A program made the position numbers and the translations under genes. The notes beneath the pieces were generated by a model, which saw only the letters and a list, made by a program, of their open reading frames with translations, did no database searches and was not told the DNA's origin. A DNA stretch of 21,869 nucleotides from Thalassiosira profunda (taxonomy: Eukaryota; Bacillariophyta; Thalassiosirophyceae; Thalassiosirales; Thalassiosiraceae). The stretch is from positions 1-21,869 of the forward strand of contig JALLAP010000355.1 in assembly GCA_036939355.1 (NCBI GenBank), in the 5' to 3' direction. Each line of letters opens with the position of its first letter. Position 1 is the first letter of the stretch. This document shows positions 1-6,955 of this stretch, piece after piece.

Positions 1-265
1 ACACGGCCGCGAAGGCCCCCCGCCCGATTCGATCGACCAGTTCGTAGTGTTCCGCGCGCGTCGGCCACTGGAACGCGCCTCCGCCTCCGGGGGCGGCCGG
101 GGCCACAGTTGTTGAGGGCGGAGGCGGTTGGGACGGGGGTGGTGCCGCGGGGGAGGACGCGGGGTCATCGGCAGCGCCGACGGGCTGGGAAGCTCCGCCA
201 CCGCCGCTGCCGCCAACGCCGCTGGCGCTGGCGTTTGACCTGCCGACGGTCTTGTCGTTGTCCAT
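1..265 (-). CDS. STE20-type (OSR1/SPAK-like) protein kinase, copy A, N-terminal fragment
   Basis: Partial gene: the start codon is at 265-263 and the reading frame leaves the window after about 88 codons, within the glycine-rich loop (IGRGAFAAV). What is seen is a low-complexity Ser/Gly/Pro leader followed by the start of the kinase fold (HYELVDRIGRGAFAAV). It matches the complete kinase at 13719-15749 with small changes: Val for Ile in the SGxGGSG stretch, one extra Pro, and two extra Gly before AFQWPTRAEH. The function is taken from that complete copy. Whether copy A has a full kinase domain cannot be judged here. It lies head-to-head with the F1 delta gene across about 290 bp. Confidence 0.88.
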   Translation of the reverse strand, partial: MDNDKTVGRSNASASGVGGSGGGGASQPVGAADDPASSPAAPPPSQPPPPSTTVAPAAPGGGGAFQWPTRAEHYELVDRIGRGAFAAV

Positions 266-483
266 GGCGGCGCCAGGAGGGGAGGGAGGAGCCGCCGCGC
301 CGGGCCGACCACACAAGCACAACAAGTGCAGTTTCCAACAGGGTCAACGTTGTTGATGGGCAGATTTGTCAACTTGTAACTACCCAAGGGAGAAGGGTTT
401 GGAGAGACGTAAAAATTGAGTACAATACTAGTATCAATGAGTGTATATTTTAACACCGGGGTAACTTAGATTACATTGCCAAG
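266..483. promoter_or_regulatory. Divergent promoter region, kinase copy A / F1 delta copy A
   Basis: Short noncoding gap between two genes transcribed away from each other. It has no credible coding potential. It is much more diverged from its copy B counterpart (15750-15975) than the flanking exons, apart from a preserved 33-bp block (336-368). Promoter function is inferred from the head-to-head arrangement; no TATA box is obvious. Confidence 0.5.
336..368. promoter_or_regulatory. Conserved noncoding block in the divergent promoter
   Basis: A 33-bp stretch identical to 15828-15860 in copy B, lying inside otherwise diverged intergenic DNA. It contains the palindrome CAACGTTG. Conservation between diverged duplicates suggests a binding site serving one or both flanking genes, but a chance unbroken remnant is possible. 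Confidence 0.4.
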
Positions 484-545
484 GTAAGTTTGAAGGGGTG
501 CCGCCTCGGTGCCTTTGCAGCCTCCCATTTCCTCCCCCCGCCCAG
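484..545 (+). other. Candidate 5' UTR intron of F1 delta copy A
   Basis: A strong donor (AAG followed by GTAAGT) at 484 and a pyrimidine-rich acceptor ending at 545 lie 13 bp upstream of the start codon. The same donor and acceptor are present in copy B (15976-16023) although the 62-bp and 48-bp interiors differ. That pattern is expected for a spliced leader-region intron. No transcript evidence is available. Confidence 0.5.
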
Positions 546-558
546 CCAACCGCCCAAC

Positions 559-1237
559 ATGGTGCTCTCCAACGCCCTCGTCGCCGCCCGCCGGACGGCC
601 ACATCCGCCCTGCGGAGGCACCTCTCCACCCCCGCCCCGGCCGCCTCAACCGGCATGACCCTCAACTTCAACCTCCCCCAGGAAACCCTCTACTCCGGCG
701 CGGCCGTCGACTCGGTCGTCGTCCCCGGCGCCATGGGCGAGTACGAGGTGACGGCCGACCACGTCCCCATCGTGGCGGAATTGAAGGCGGGGACGTTGAC
801 GATCAAGGCCGAGGGGGGCGAGGAGAAGTACTTCGTCCCCGGGGGATTTTCGCTGACGCACGAGGGATCGACGACGGTGAGTTGGGTTCGTGGTTTTTTG
901 TTGTGTTGGGCGGGGCGAAGTGCCGATGCTGGGGAGAGGCGACTAGGAGGTCGTTGATTGTGCATGATTATTGAAAGCCGGCTAGGAGCGGCCAGCCTAT
1001 GTCTTCAAATCTAATCCACATGACGTACAACATCTCGTTTTGCAAAACCAGGACATCGTCTGCCCGGAGGCCGTGAAGCTCGACGACCTCGACCCCGCCG
1101 CCGTCACGGCCAACTACGAGGCCGCCAAGGCGCGGGCGTCGAGCGCCGAGGCCGGGAGTCCGGACGCCGCCGAGGCGCTGATCGAGGTGGAGGTGAATCG
1201 GGCCATGGGCGGGGCGCTGGGACTGTCGCTCGCGTAA
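559..1237 (+). CDS. ATP5F1D: Mitochondrial F1F0-ATP synthase subunit delta, copy A
   Basis: Central-stalk subunit of mitochondrial F1 (homologue of bacterial and plastid epsilon), coupling gamma to the c-ring. Two exons, 559-876 and 1052-1237, with a phase-0 intron (GTGAGT...CCAG) give 167 residues, the usual family length. Residues 1 to about 32 form a basic, Ser/Ala-rich mitochondrial presequence (ARRTATSALRRHLS). The beta-sandwich domain follows (MTLNFNLPQETLYSG, then GAMGEYEVTADHVPIVAEL), and exon 2 supplies the C-terminal helical hairpin (DPAAVTANYEAAKARA...AEALIEVEVNRA). The protein differs from copy B at only four positions, three in the presequence. It lies tail-to-tail with hydratase copy A, whose extended frame overlaps this gene's 3' end on the other strand. 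Confidence 0.95.
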
Positions 1238-2620
1238 AACAAACAAATGAATGGAGGACAGGTGAATGGGGAATGGATTGGAAGGAGGGATGGGGGTGTA
1301 AAATTATATGGACGGCTTGCGACAAAACAGGTGTTGAGCTCAATGATAAACAAACTTATCAGGTTGGGGGGCGGGCCGGGCAATGTGGGAAGTGCGGAAG
1401 GGGGAACAAGATTGAAGGTGGGCCCACAAATTATTAGGACGTGTGCTCCGCACCTCTGCACTGCTATCTTGGACTGCGATCGAGGCCTCCCGTCGTCCAA
1501 AATGAACTCCTTGGCGCCCTCGAACGTCTGCCCATCTCCCACCACCTCCAAATAATGGGCCAATCCCAGCTCCCTCTCCCGTTGCAATCCCTTGTCAATG
1601 TTCCCGCCCTCGACCATCGCTCGCTTGTACCGTCGGACCATGAGGGGATTGTTCGCCGCGATGGCATCGGCCAGCTCGATCGCCCGATCCACTACCGGGT
1701 TGGTTGGTCCGCCGTCTGATCTGCTGTTGCCATCCGCGACAAGCTCGTCCAACAGTCCCCACTCGTGCGCCGCCGCCGCTCGCACCGGTCGGGCCGTGAA
1801 TGACACAATTTTGGCCCGCCCCGGGCCGATCCGTCGAGAGAGCTTCTGGGACAAGCCCCAGCAGGGTGCCAGCCCAAACTTGACGTGGGTGTCGCGGAAT
1901 GTCGTCGTAGCATCGCCGAGTAATATGTCGCACGCCAGGGCCAGCTCGAATCCTCCCGTGATGACCTATCCCAACCCATCAGCATGAAATTGCAATTGTG
2001 CGTTTAGAAAACCTCTCTTATGCATTGCAATCTTTAGATCGGCGAGCATATTACTCACGTGGCCCCGCAGCGCGCCGACGATGGGCACCCCCACCCTCCC
2101 CATCTGATGCACCGGATTATTCCACCTCAAATGATGGGGCAGGTCGCTCGACGCGTGCAGCGGATTGGGCGGGGCGGACAGGTCGGCGCCCGCGCAGAAG
2201 GACTTCCCGCCGCCCGTGAATATGATCGCGGCCAGCTTTTGCAATTCATCAGCGTCGTCGTCGGCGCCAGGCGGGGCGCGATCGTATCCTTCTATTTCGT
2301 CGGCGGCGTCGTGAACTTCGTACGGATAGAGGCAAGAGACGAGATGTATGAGGCTTTTCTGCAAATCCGATGGATCGCCGCAGCATTGGCGGCTTCGTGG
2401 ACTGCGTAGGATGAGATGTAAGACACCAGAGATCTGCCTGCCAATCAGGATACCCCTCGCCTGAAGATGCATGATGCATGCACTCACAAATTGTGGCCAG
2501 TTCGTGGCACACTTGCGCGTTGAAGCAATTCTTCTTCTCGGGCCGGTTGAGCGTGACGAGGAGGGCCTCCCGTCCGCTCTCGGGGAGTTGGATGCGGGAC
2601 GCTAGGACTGCGGGCGCCAT
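1114..2620 (-). CDS. Enoyl-CoA hydratase/isomerase family protein, copy A (extended C-terminus, PTS1 lost)
   Basis: Crotonase-fold enzyme expected to hydrate 2-enoyl-CoA. Exons by splice sites and comparison with copy B: 2488-2620, 2059-2315 and 1114-1965, about 413 residues. Visible motifs: TLNRPEKKNCFNAQ, the oxyanion-hole segment GKSFCAGADL, and GGFELALACDILL with the conserved Glu. Three departures from copy B: intron 1 is longer with a decoy acceptor; an extra intron (1966-2058) splits RGH|VITGG; and the end changes from SKL-stop to SKI followed by about 116 more codons, running antisense over the last 124 bp of the F1 delta gene. The tail looks like translated intergenic DNA. The enzyme core is intact, so this may be a relocalised or decaying duplicate. 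The last 350 bp could instead be removed by splicing or be unused. Confidence 0.8.
1966..2058 (-). other. Extra intron in hydratase copy A, absent from copy B
   Basis: A 93-bp insertion relative to copy B. On the minus strand it starts with GTGAGT directly after the CAC (His) codon, ends with GATAG directly before GTC (Val), and contains a branch-point-like TTCTAAAC. Its removal restores exactly the RGHVITGG sequence seen uninterrupted in copy B, so it is a phase-0 intron present in one duplicate only. It contains two ATTGCAAT palindromes. Confidence 0.88.
2316..2487 (-). other. Intron 1 of hydratase copy A with decoy acceptor
   Basis: 172 bp against 82 bp for the matching intron in copy B. 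It contains a sequence resembling the copy B acceptor plus the first bases of its next exon (TACGCAG followed by TCCACGAAGCCGCCAA), then more intron-like sequence. The acceptor that keeps the frame is the downstream ACGAAG at 2316-2321. Splicing at the decoy would lead to an in-frame TAG shortly after. A local duplication within the intron is the simplest explanation. Confidence 0.65.
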
Positions 2621-2785
2621 GGCTAGATACGGGGGCGGGCGGGGGTGCGAGGGCGGGAGGTCAAAATCAGGACGGATGGAAGGAGGTGATTTCGGCCTCG
2701 CGCCTTGCGTTGCGCCCGCCTCCGCCCAACTTCCTCCGCCCGCGCCGCCAACACCTCCGCCGAACCTGGCCCTGCCCACGCCGCC
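2621..2785. promoter_or_regulatory. Divergent promoter region, hydratase copy A / plastid protein copy A
   Basis: 165 bp separate two start codons facing away from each other. The matching gap in copy B is 179 bp (17958-18136). The part nearest the plastid gene, rich in CCTCCGCC-type pyrimidine runs, is well conserved between the copies and is probably its 5' leader; the rest is diverged. Promoter role is inferred from arrangement only. Confidence 0.45.
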
Positions 2786-3997
2786 ATGATGCCGTCCTTC
2801 GCCCCGCCATACGCAGCAGCCGCCTTGCTGTGCGCGCTGGCCGTCTTTCTGGGCGGCGGCGCCCCATCGGCCATCGCCTTTTCATGCACACGCGGCGTCG
2901 TGCGTCACTCATGTGCAATGGTTGCAGCGGACAGGAGGCGGCCCTCCACCTCGCTGTTCGAATCGACCACAGACACCGACGGACCGTCGTCAAACGCGGC
3001 CGCCGCCGACATGACCGAGCTGGAGGCCGCCCGGACGCGGGAAACCCCGCGCCTCGACGGCGGCGATCGGCAATTCGTCGCGTCCCTCCACGCGGCGTGC
3101 CGCGGCGACGCCGCGGCGATGGAGGACGAGCTGGCGGCCAACTTGGAGAACATGCACCCCCGCCTCGTCGTGGCGTTGCAGCTCGCCGCCGAGGAGGGAT
3201 CGTGGAAGGGCGAGGGCGATAATGCCGGCGATGAGGAATTCGAGAAACAAATGGTCGAGGTGGGGTCCGCCCTCGCGCACGTCCTCGACGTTCGCCTCCG
3301 CTCCGGGCGGGAGTTGCTCGCCGACTTGCTCAAGAGCGGGGAGATCCGCAAACTGGATTCAATGATTGGCAAGGCCGCCAAGGAGGGCAAGTTGGACATG
3401 TCGTTTTTTAGCGTTCTTGGGATGAACATGCGCGATGCCGCTCTGGGTGAAGATGGAGAGTCCGTGTCGATATCTCCCACGTTGGCCCAAGGAGAGGGCC
3501 AGGAGGCCGTGGAAGGCGAAGAAGGGCAGCCCGTCGGTGCCAACCGGGCGCAGATCCTGCAGCACATATACACGCGATGCCAGGAGGAATTGGAGAAGAA
3601 CGTCGCCCCCGGCGTCGGACTGTTGAACAAGCTATTGCGAACGGAGATCTCGTCGATCCGGACGAACCAATTGCAGCACTACCTGGGACCGCAGGCCACG
3701 ACCATCACCAGTCCCGACGGGAAGACGATCGACTTGGGCGGGACGGGCACGCCGTTGGTCTCGCACGGGGAGTTCGTCGAGGCGTTGGCGAACGCCGTGA
3801 CGCAGATCCGCACCCTCGAGGCGGCGGGGGGCACGGACCGGCTGTCGGCGGTGAATTTGGTCGAGAGCATACGGCAGGTGGCCAAGGAGGCGCGGGTGGT
3901 GTTGGTGGAGAGCTTTGGGGAGGGGAGCGAGGCCGTTAACGAATTTCAGAAGGAATTGCAGCCGGTGTTTCGACCGGGGAGCAAGGTGGAGAGTTAA
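2786..3997 (+). CDS. Plastid-targeted protein of unknown function, copy A
   Basis: Single exon, 403 residues. The N-terminus is a hydrophobic signal peptide (AAAALLCALAVFLGGG) ending in SAIAF|S, the A-x-A-F cleavage motif that sends diatom proteins through the ER into the plastid. A Ser/Thr/Arg-rich transit-like stretch follows. The mature part is acidic and largely helical, with LRSGRELLADLLKSGEIRKLD near the middle and a conserved C-terminal half (QILQHIYTRCQEELEK, LRTEISSIRTNQLQHYL, GEFVEALANAVTQIRTLE). I do not recognise a domain. Two Met codons open the frame; copy B retains only the second (2789). The presequence differs far more between the copies than the mature protein. The gene is tail-to-tail with the LRR gene, 81 bp away. 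Confidence 0.88.
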   Translation: MMPSFAPPYAAAALLCALAVFLGGGAPSAIAFSCTRGVVRHSCAMVAADRRRPSTSLFESTTDTDGPSSNAAAADMTELEAARTRETPRLDGGDRQFVASLHAACRGDAAAMEDELAANLENMHPRLVVALQLAAEEGSWKGEGDNAGDEEFEKQMVEVGSALAHVLDVRLRSGRELLADLLKSGEIRKLDSMIGKAAKEGKLDMSFFSVLGMNMRDAALGEDGESVSISPTLAQGEGQEAVEGEEGQPVGANRAQILQHIYTRCQEELEKNVAPGVGLLNKLLRTEISSIRTNQLQHYLGPQATTITSPDGKTIDLGGTGTPLVSHGEFVEALANAVTQIRTLEAAGGTDRLSAVNLVESIRQVAKEARVVLVESFGEGSEAVNEFQKELQPVFRPGSKVES

Positions 3998-4078
3998 AAT
4001 GGACTGCACTTGCTGAAAGTGATTTCTCTCAAAAGAGACATTGTAGAACGAAAGCGCACATCGTTTGCTGCTCTCCAA

Positions 4079-5464
4079 TCACTTTCTCCTGCAGAGGCAA
4101 CCCAACGAAATACCCCTCAACTTCCACTTCGTCTTCCTCTCCCTGCGAGAGCCGGCGGGCCTCGCCCAAAGGCGGAGCTCGGTAGGAGTGGTGCAGCGGG
4201 CTCGCTGGCTGACCAACTCCGGCATCCCGCGGATGAATTGATAGATTGCACGTAACTTCCAGCTGTCAATCTCTTCGCCAGGGAAGTATCCAACTGATCT
4301 AACCGCCTCCAACCGATCCACGACAATGAACAAGAGCTTCAAATCCCATTCGAAGAATGGTGTCACATCAAGGACGGGATGAAAGCGTAGCACCTTCGAC
4401 ATGGCAATGGCCGTCTTGTCGTTGGAAATGCGGTTTATTTCGAGGATCGGGTGTACCTCATCCGGGGTCGCCCACGGACTTCCAATGTAATTTGCACGGA
4501 GGCGGAGCCGTTCCAGCGTGTGATTTGAGAAGTAGGTTCCATCGATTGTCGATGTGTCGCACATCGCTCGAGAGAAGACCTCCCTAAACCGAACAACTCG
4601 CGGTGATTGCACCCAATTCTCATCGTAAACAACGATATGGAAACTCAGATCGATATCCTTCAATGTTTCACTCTCTGCCAAAACAGTCGCTACCCTTTCA
4701 GTGTCGACATCATCACTATTGACGGAAAGACCAAGCTCTCTGAGATTGCTGCCTGCGTCCTGCAGCAAAGGGACAAGTGCTTCGAAGCCAGCTGATCCAA
4801 TCTGGGGCGTATATAGTCGTTTCAGGCATCGGTGATGCCTGACTGCTACGACGATCTCGTGAAAGTGAAGAAGACCACTATCAATGTCTCCTGCGTCATC
4901 ACCACTGATAACCAACTCTTCCAAATTCGTGCATCTCCGAACAGCTGACACGAAAGCCCGGACCCCCTCCCCATTTCTCGCTTGAAACCAGTAATGCGTG
5001 ATCTTATGAAGAGATTGGGAGAGATTGCTGCTGCCTTTTCCAAGACTTCTAAGTATACCACAGACTGCCTCATCGGATAGATCAGTTAAATCCAACTCCC
5101 TGATTGATGTGTTGCGCTTCACGCCCTCCAAAAAGGAGGCCTCTGTGATCCCTTGGGTCACGCCCTCGAGCCCCTCCAAACGCAATGTTTCTAGGTGCGT
5201 ATTCTTTCCGATGGCGTCGCCAAGTCTAGCCAAGTATTCGGGGCTCATCCCTCCTCGCAACAACCGTATGGCGTAGTCGCGATCCGCCGGAAAGTGAAAC
5301 CAACACTCCAGGTCAGAATATAAATCTGTCACGAGCTCAACCTTACCAACCACTGTTCCCGCTGAAGTCATCACTAACTTGATTAATCTCGGATCATCCC
5401 TCTTAATTAGACGCAGTGCGTGGCTCCAGGTTGATGGCGCAATAACTACTTCTTCATTTTGCAT
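4079..5464 (-). CDS. Leucine-rich-repeat protein, diatom-type
   Basis: Intronless, 461 residues. The centre (about residues 85-350) shows irregular ribonuclease-inhibitor-like leucine-rich repeats: NTHLETLRLEGLEG, NTSIRELDLTDLSDEAV, CTNLEELVISGDDAG, GSNLRELGLSVNSDDV, HTLERLRLRANYIGS. The C-terminal block (FFEWDLKLLFIVVDRL...LRAIYQFIRGMPELV) resembles the end of a large LRR family expanded in centric diatoms. There is no signal peptide or TM segment, so an intracellular protein-binding role is inferred; the partner is unknown. Its base composition is visibly more A/T-rich than the GC-rich block beside it, consistent with a fast-evolving family member. Confidence 0.85.
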   Translation of the reverse strand: MQNEEVVIAPSTWSHALRLIKRDDPRLIKLVMTSAGTVVGKVELVTDLYSDLECWFHFPADRDYAIRLLRGGMSPEYLARLGDAIGKNTHLETLRLEGLEGVTQGITEASFLEGVKRNTSIRELDLTDLSDEAVCGILRSLGKGSSNLSQSLHKITHYWFQARNGEGVRAFVSAVRRCTNLEELVISGDDAGDIDSGLLHFHEIVVAVRHHRCLKRLYTPQIGSAGFEALVPLLQDAGSNLRELGLSVNSDDVDTERVATVLAESETLKDIDLSFHIVVYDENWVQSPRVVRFREVFSRAMCDTSTIDGTYFSNHTLERLRLRANYIGSPWATPDEVHPILEINRISNDKTAIAMSKVLRFHPVLDVTPFFEWDLKLLFIVVDRLEAVRSVGYFPGEEIDSWKLRAIYQFIRGMPELVSQRARCTTPTELRLWARPAGSRRERKTKWKLRGISLGCLCRRK

Positions 5465-5788
5465 GATGGTAATTTTGCAACGATTGCTTGTGCTATGTGG
5501 CAGCTCGAAACTCAGCCACGGCGCCTCGTCATCGCCCGCCTTCCTTAGACAGTATGAGGATGCGTCGGGGGCTGAGGATGATTATTAGGAGCCGAGGAGC
5601 AGCGCGAGGCCGGGTGAGATGATGTGCGGCGTTGTGGTTGTGAGCACAGGCAGGCACAGGCACAGGTGAGCGCGGCAGGCTTTGGTGGAGCTTCCTTCCG
5701 TCCCTCTGATGATCAACTCCAACCTCCAACCTCCACCTCCAACCAACATCCAACACCAACATCCAACTCTCTGAGAGTGAGCCGCGAG
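5465..5788. promoter_or_regulatory. Divergent promoter region, LRR gene / ShKT-GPX gene
   Basis: 324 bp without a supported gene. Beside the LRR start there is a TTTTGCAACGATTGCTTG stretch. Near 5645-5666 a short CAGGCA-type tandem repeat occurs. From 5714 to 5769 there is an imperfect CCAAC/CCTCCAAC array just before the GPX start. The GPX reading frame is open upstream to 5624 but has no earlier ATG in frame, so this part is taken as leader. Confidence 0.45.
5714..5769 (+). repeat. Imperfect CCAAC-type simple repeat in the GPX 5' leader
   Basis: About 56 bp built of CTCCAAC, ATCCAAC and ACCAAC units, nearly devoid of G on the plus strand, ending 20 bp before the GPX start codon. The position suggests an unstructured 5' UTR; slippage expansion is the likely origin. 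Confidence 0.6.
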
Positions 5789-6810
5789 ATGACGCCCCTC
5801 CTCGTCCTCCTCCTCGTCCTCGCCGCGGCTCGCGGCCCCATCCTCCCCGGAGTGGCGGCCGAGGAGGCCGACACTATCGCCGAATGCGATGGATGGGCGT
5901 CGGCTGGCGAATGCTCGCTCAATCCAAGATACATGCTCGAGAACTGCCCCGTCGCGTGCAAAAAGCAGGCCGCGGCCGATCGGGAGATGGCCAGGGAGAT
6001 TGGTGAGCTTGTTTGCCATATCATCCGAGGCATTGAAATATTGTCCTCTGACTCCTCAACATATATTTTTTATTTGCAGAGGAAAAAATTGGGCACATCA
6101 CTTCCTTCTTCGAGCTCGATGCGGAGGACATCGACGAGAAGGTGACGAAGTTCGAGCAGTTCAAGGGGAAGGTCACTGTCGTCACGAACGTGGCCTCTTA
6201 TTGCGGTGAGTTATTACTTGATACGATGTATTGCAATGTATTTCAGGGAATGACTTACTTGTCGCTGCCGTTTGGTTTATCGTTGTTGGGATATTGGGAT
6301 GGGGGAATTGGGATGATGCGTCGTGGGTCTGGCGCAATCCACAATCCACATCACGTGCCTGCACTGCAAATAACGCAACGATAATTGTCCGGGGCAATAG
6401 GGTACACGGAGTCGCATTATCGGGGACTGGTCCAACTTTACAATCAGTTCAAAGGGTCCCCGATTGGGTTCAATATCCTGGCGTTCCCGTGCAACCAGTT
6501 CGGAGAGCAGGAGCCGGAGCAGTGTCCGAAGATCAAGCGCTTTGCCAAATCGAAGGGCGTGGAGTTCACAATGATGAACAAGGTAGACGTGAATGGCATC
6601 GATGCGCACCCAGTTTACCATTATCTCAAGAAGGTGGCGGGCCCACCGGCCATTACGTGGAACTTTGCCACCTACTACATCATCACTCCCGGTGGCGTCG
6701 TGACTTCCCACTCGGGAGTCGAGCCGAAGGATTTGGTGCCGCACATCTTGGAGGCGATGGGAGCGGACGAGTCCTCCGGCGATGATGACGACGAGGGAAA
6801 AGAGCTTTGA
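5789..6810 (+). CDS. GPX: Secreted or ER ShKT-domain glutathione peroxidase (Cys type, GPX4-like)
   Basis: Thiol peroxidase reducing H2O2 or lipid hydroperoxides. Exons 5789-6002, 6080-6205 and 6401-6810 give 249 residues. Order: signal peptide (1 to about 24, LLVLLLVLAAARG), ShKT cysteine module (about 33-58: ECDGWASAGEC, NPRYM, NCPVAC), then a complete GPX domain from about residue 75. The peroxidatic residue is Cys113 (NVASYCG, codon TGC, not selenocysteine). FPCNQFGEQEP supplies the catalytic Gln, and WNF the Trp and Asn. The active-site Gly codon is split by intron 2. The short Lys/Gln loop and lack of an oligomerisation insert fit monomeric GPX4-like enzymes. The acidic tail ends GKEL, near an ER-retrieval signal. 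An ShKT module fused in front of a GPX is unusual. Confidence 0.92.
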
Positions 6811-6955
6811 TAGCACAAGTGGATTGGCAAAAGAAGAATAGCTAGTGATATTTCCGGAGGCGTTGAACGAATGCAATGCAGAAAGCCGACGATAAGACAG
6901 AGAGAAGGACAACTATCAGTACTATTGGGGACAAATACGCTATAGCAACTTCTCC

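Larger units (their letters stand above)
1..3997. repeat. Segmental duplication, copy A
   Basis: First copy of a four-gene block: kinase 5' end (minus), F1 delta (plus), enoyl-CoA hydratase (minus), plastid-targeted unknown (plus). Base 1 aligns with base 15494. Similarity ends at the stop codon of the plastid gene (3995-3997 against 19346-19348); the sequences after it are unrelated. Both copies have the same orientation. Exons are nearly identical, while introns and intergenic parts are clearly diverged with indels. The left limit lies outside the window. Confidence 0.97.

Noticed and set aside
5789..6002. ShKT module read as a toxin gene
   Set aside because: ShKT is a structural cysteine module common in secreted enzymes. 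Here it precedes a peroxidase domain in the same spliced frame, so there is no reason to call a toxin.
6202..6204. Possible selenocysteine active site in the glutathione peroxidase
   Set aside because: The codon is TGC (Cys), not TGA, and the frame is otherwise normal, so no SECIS element is needed.
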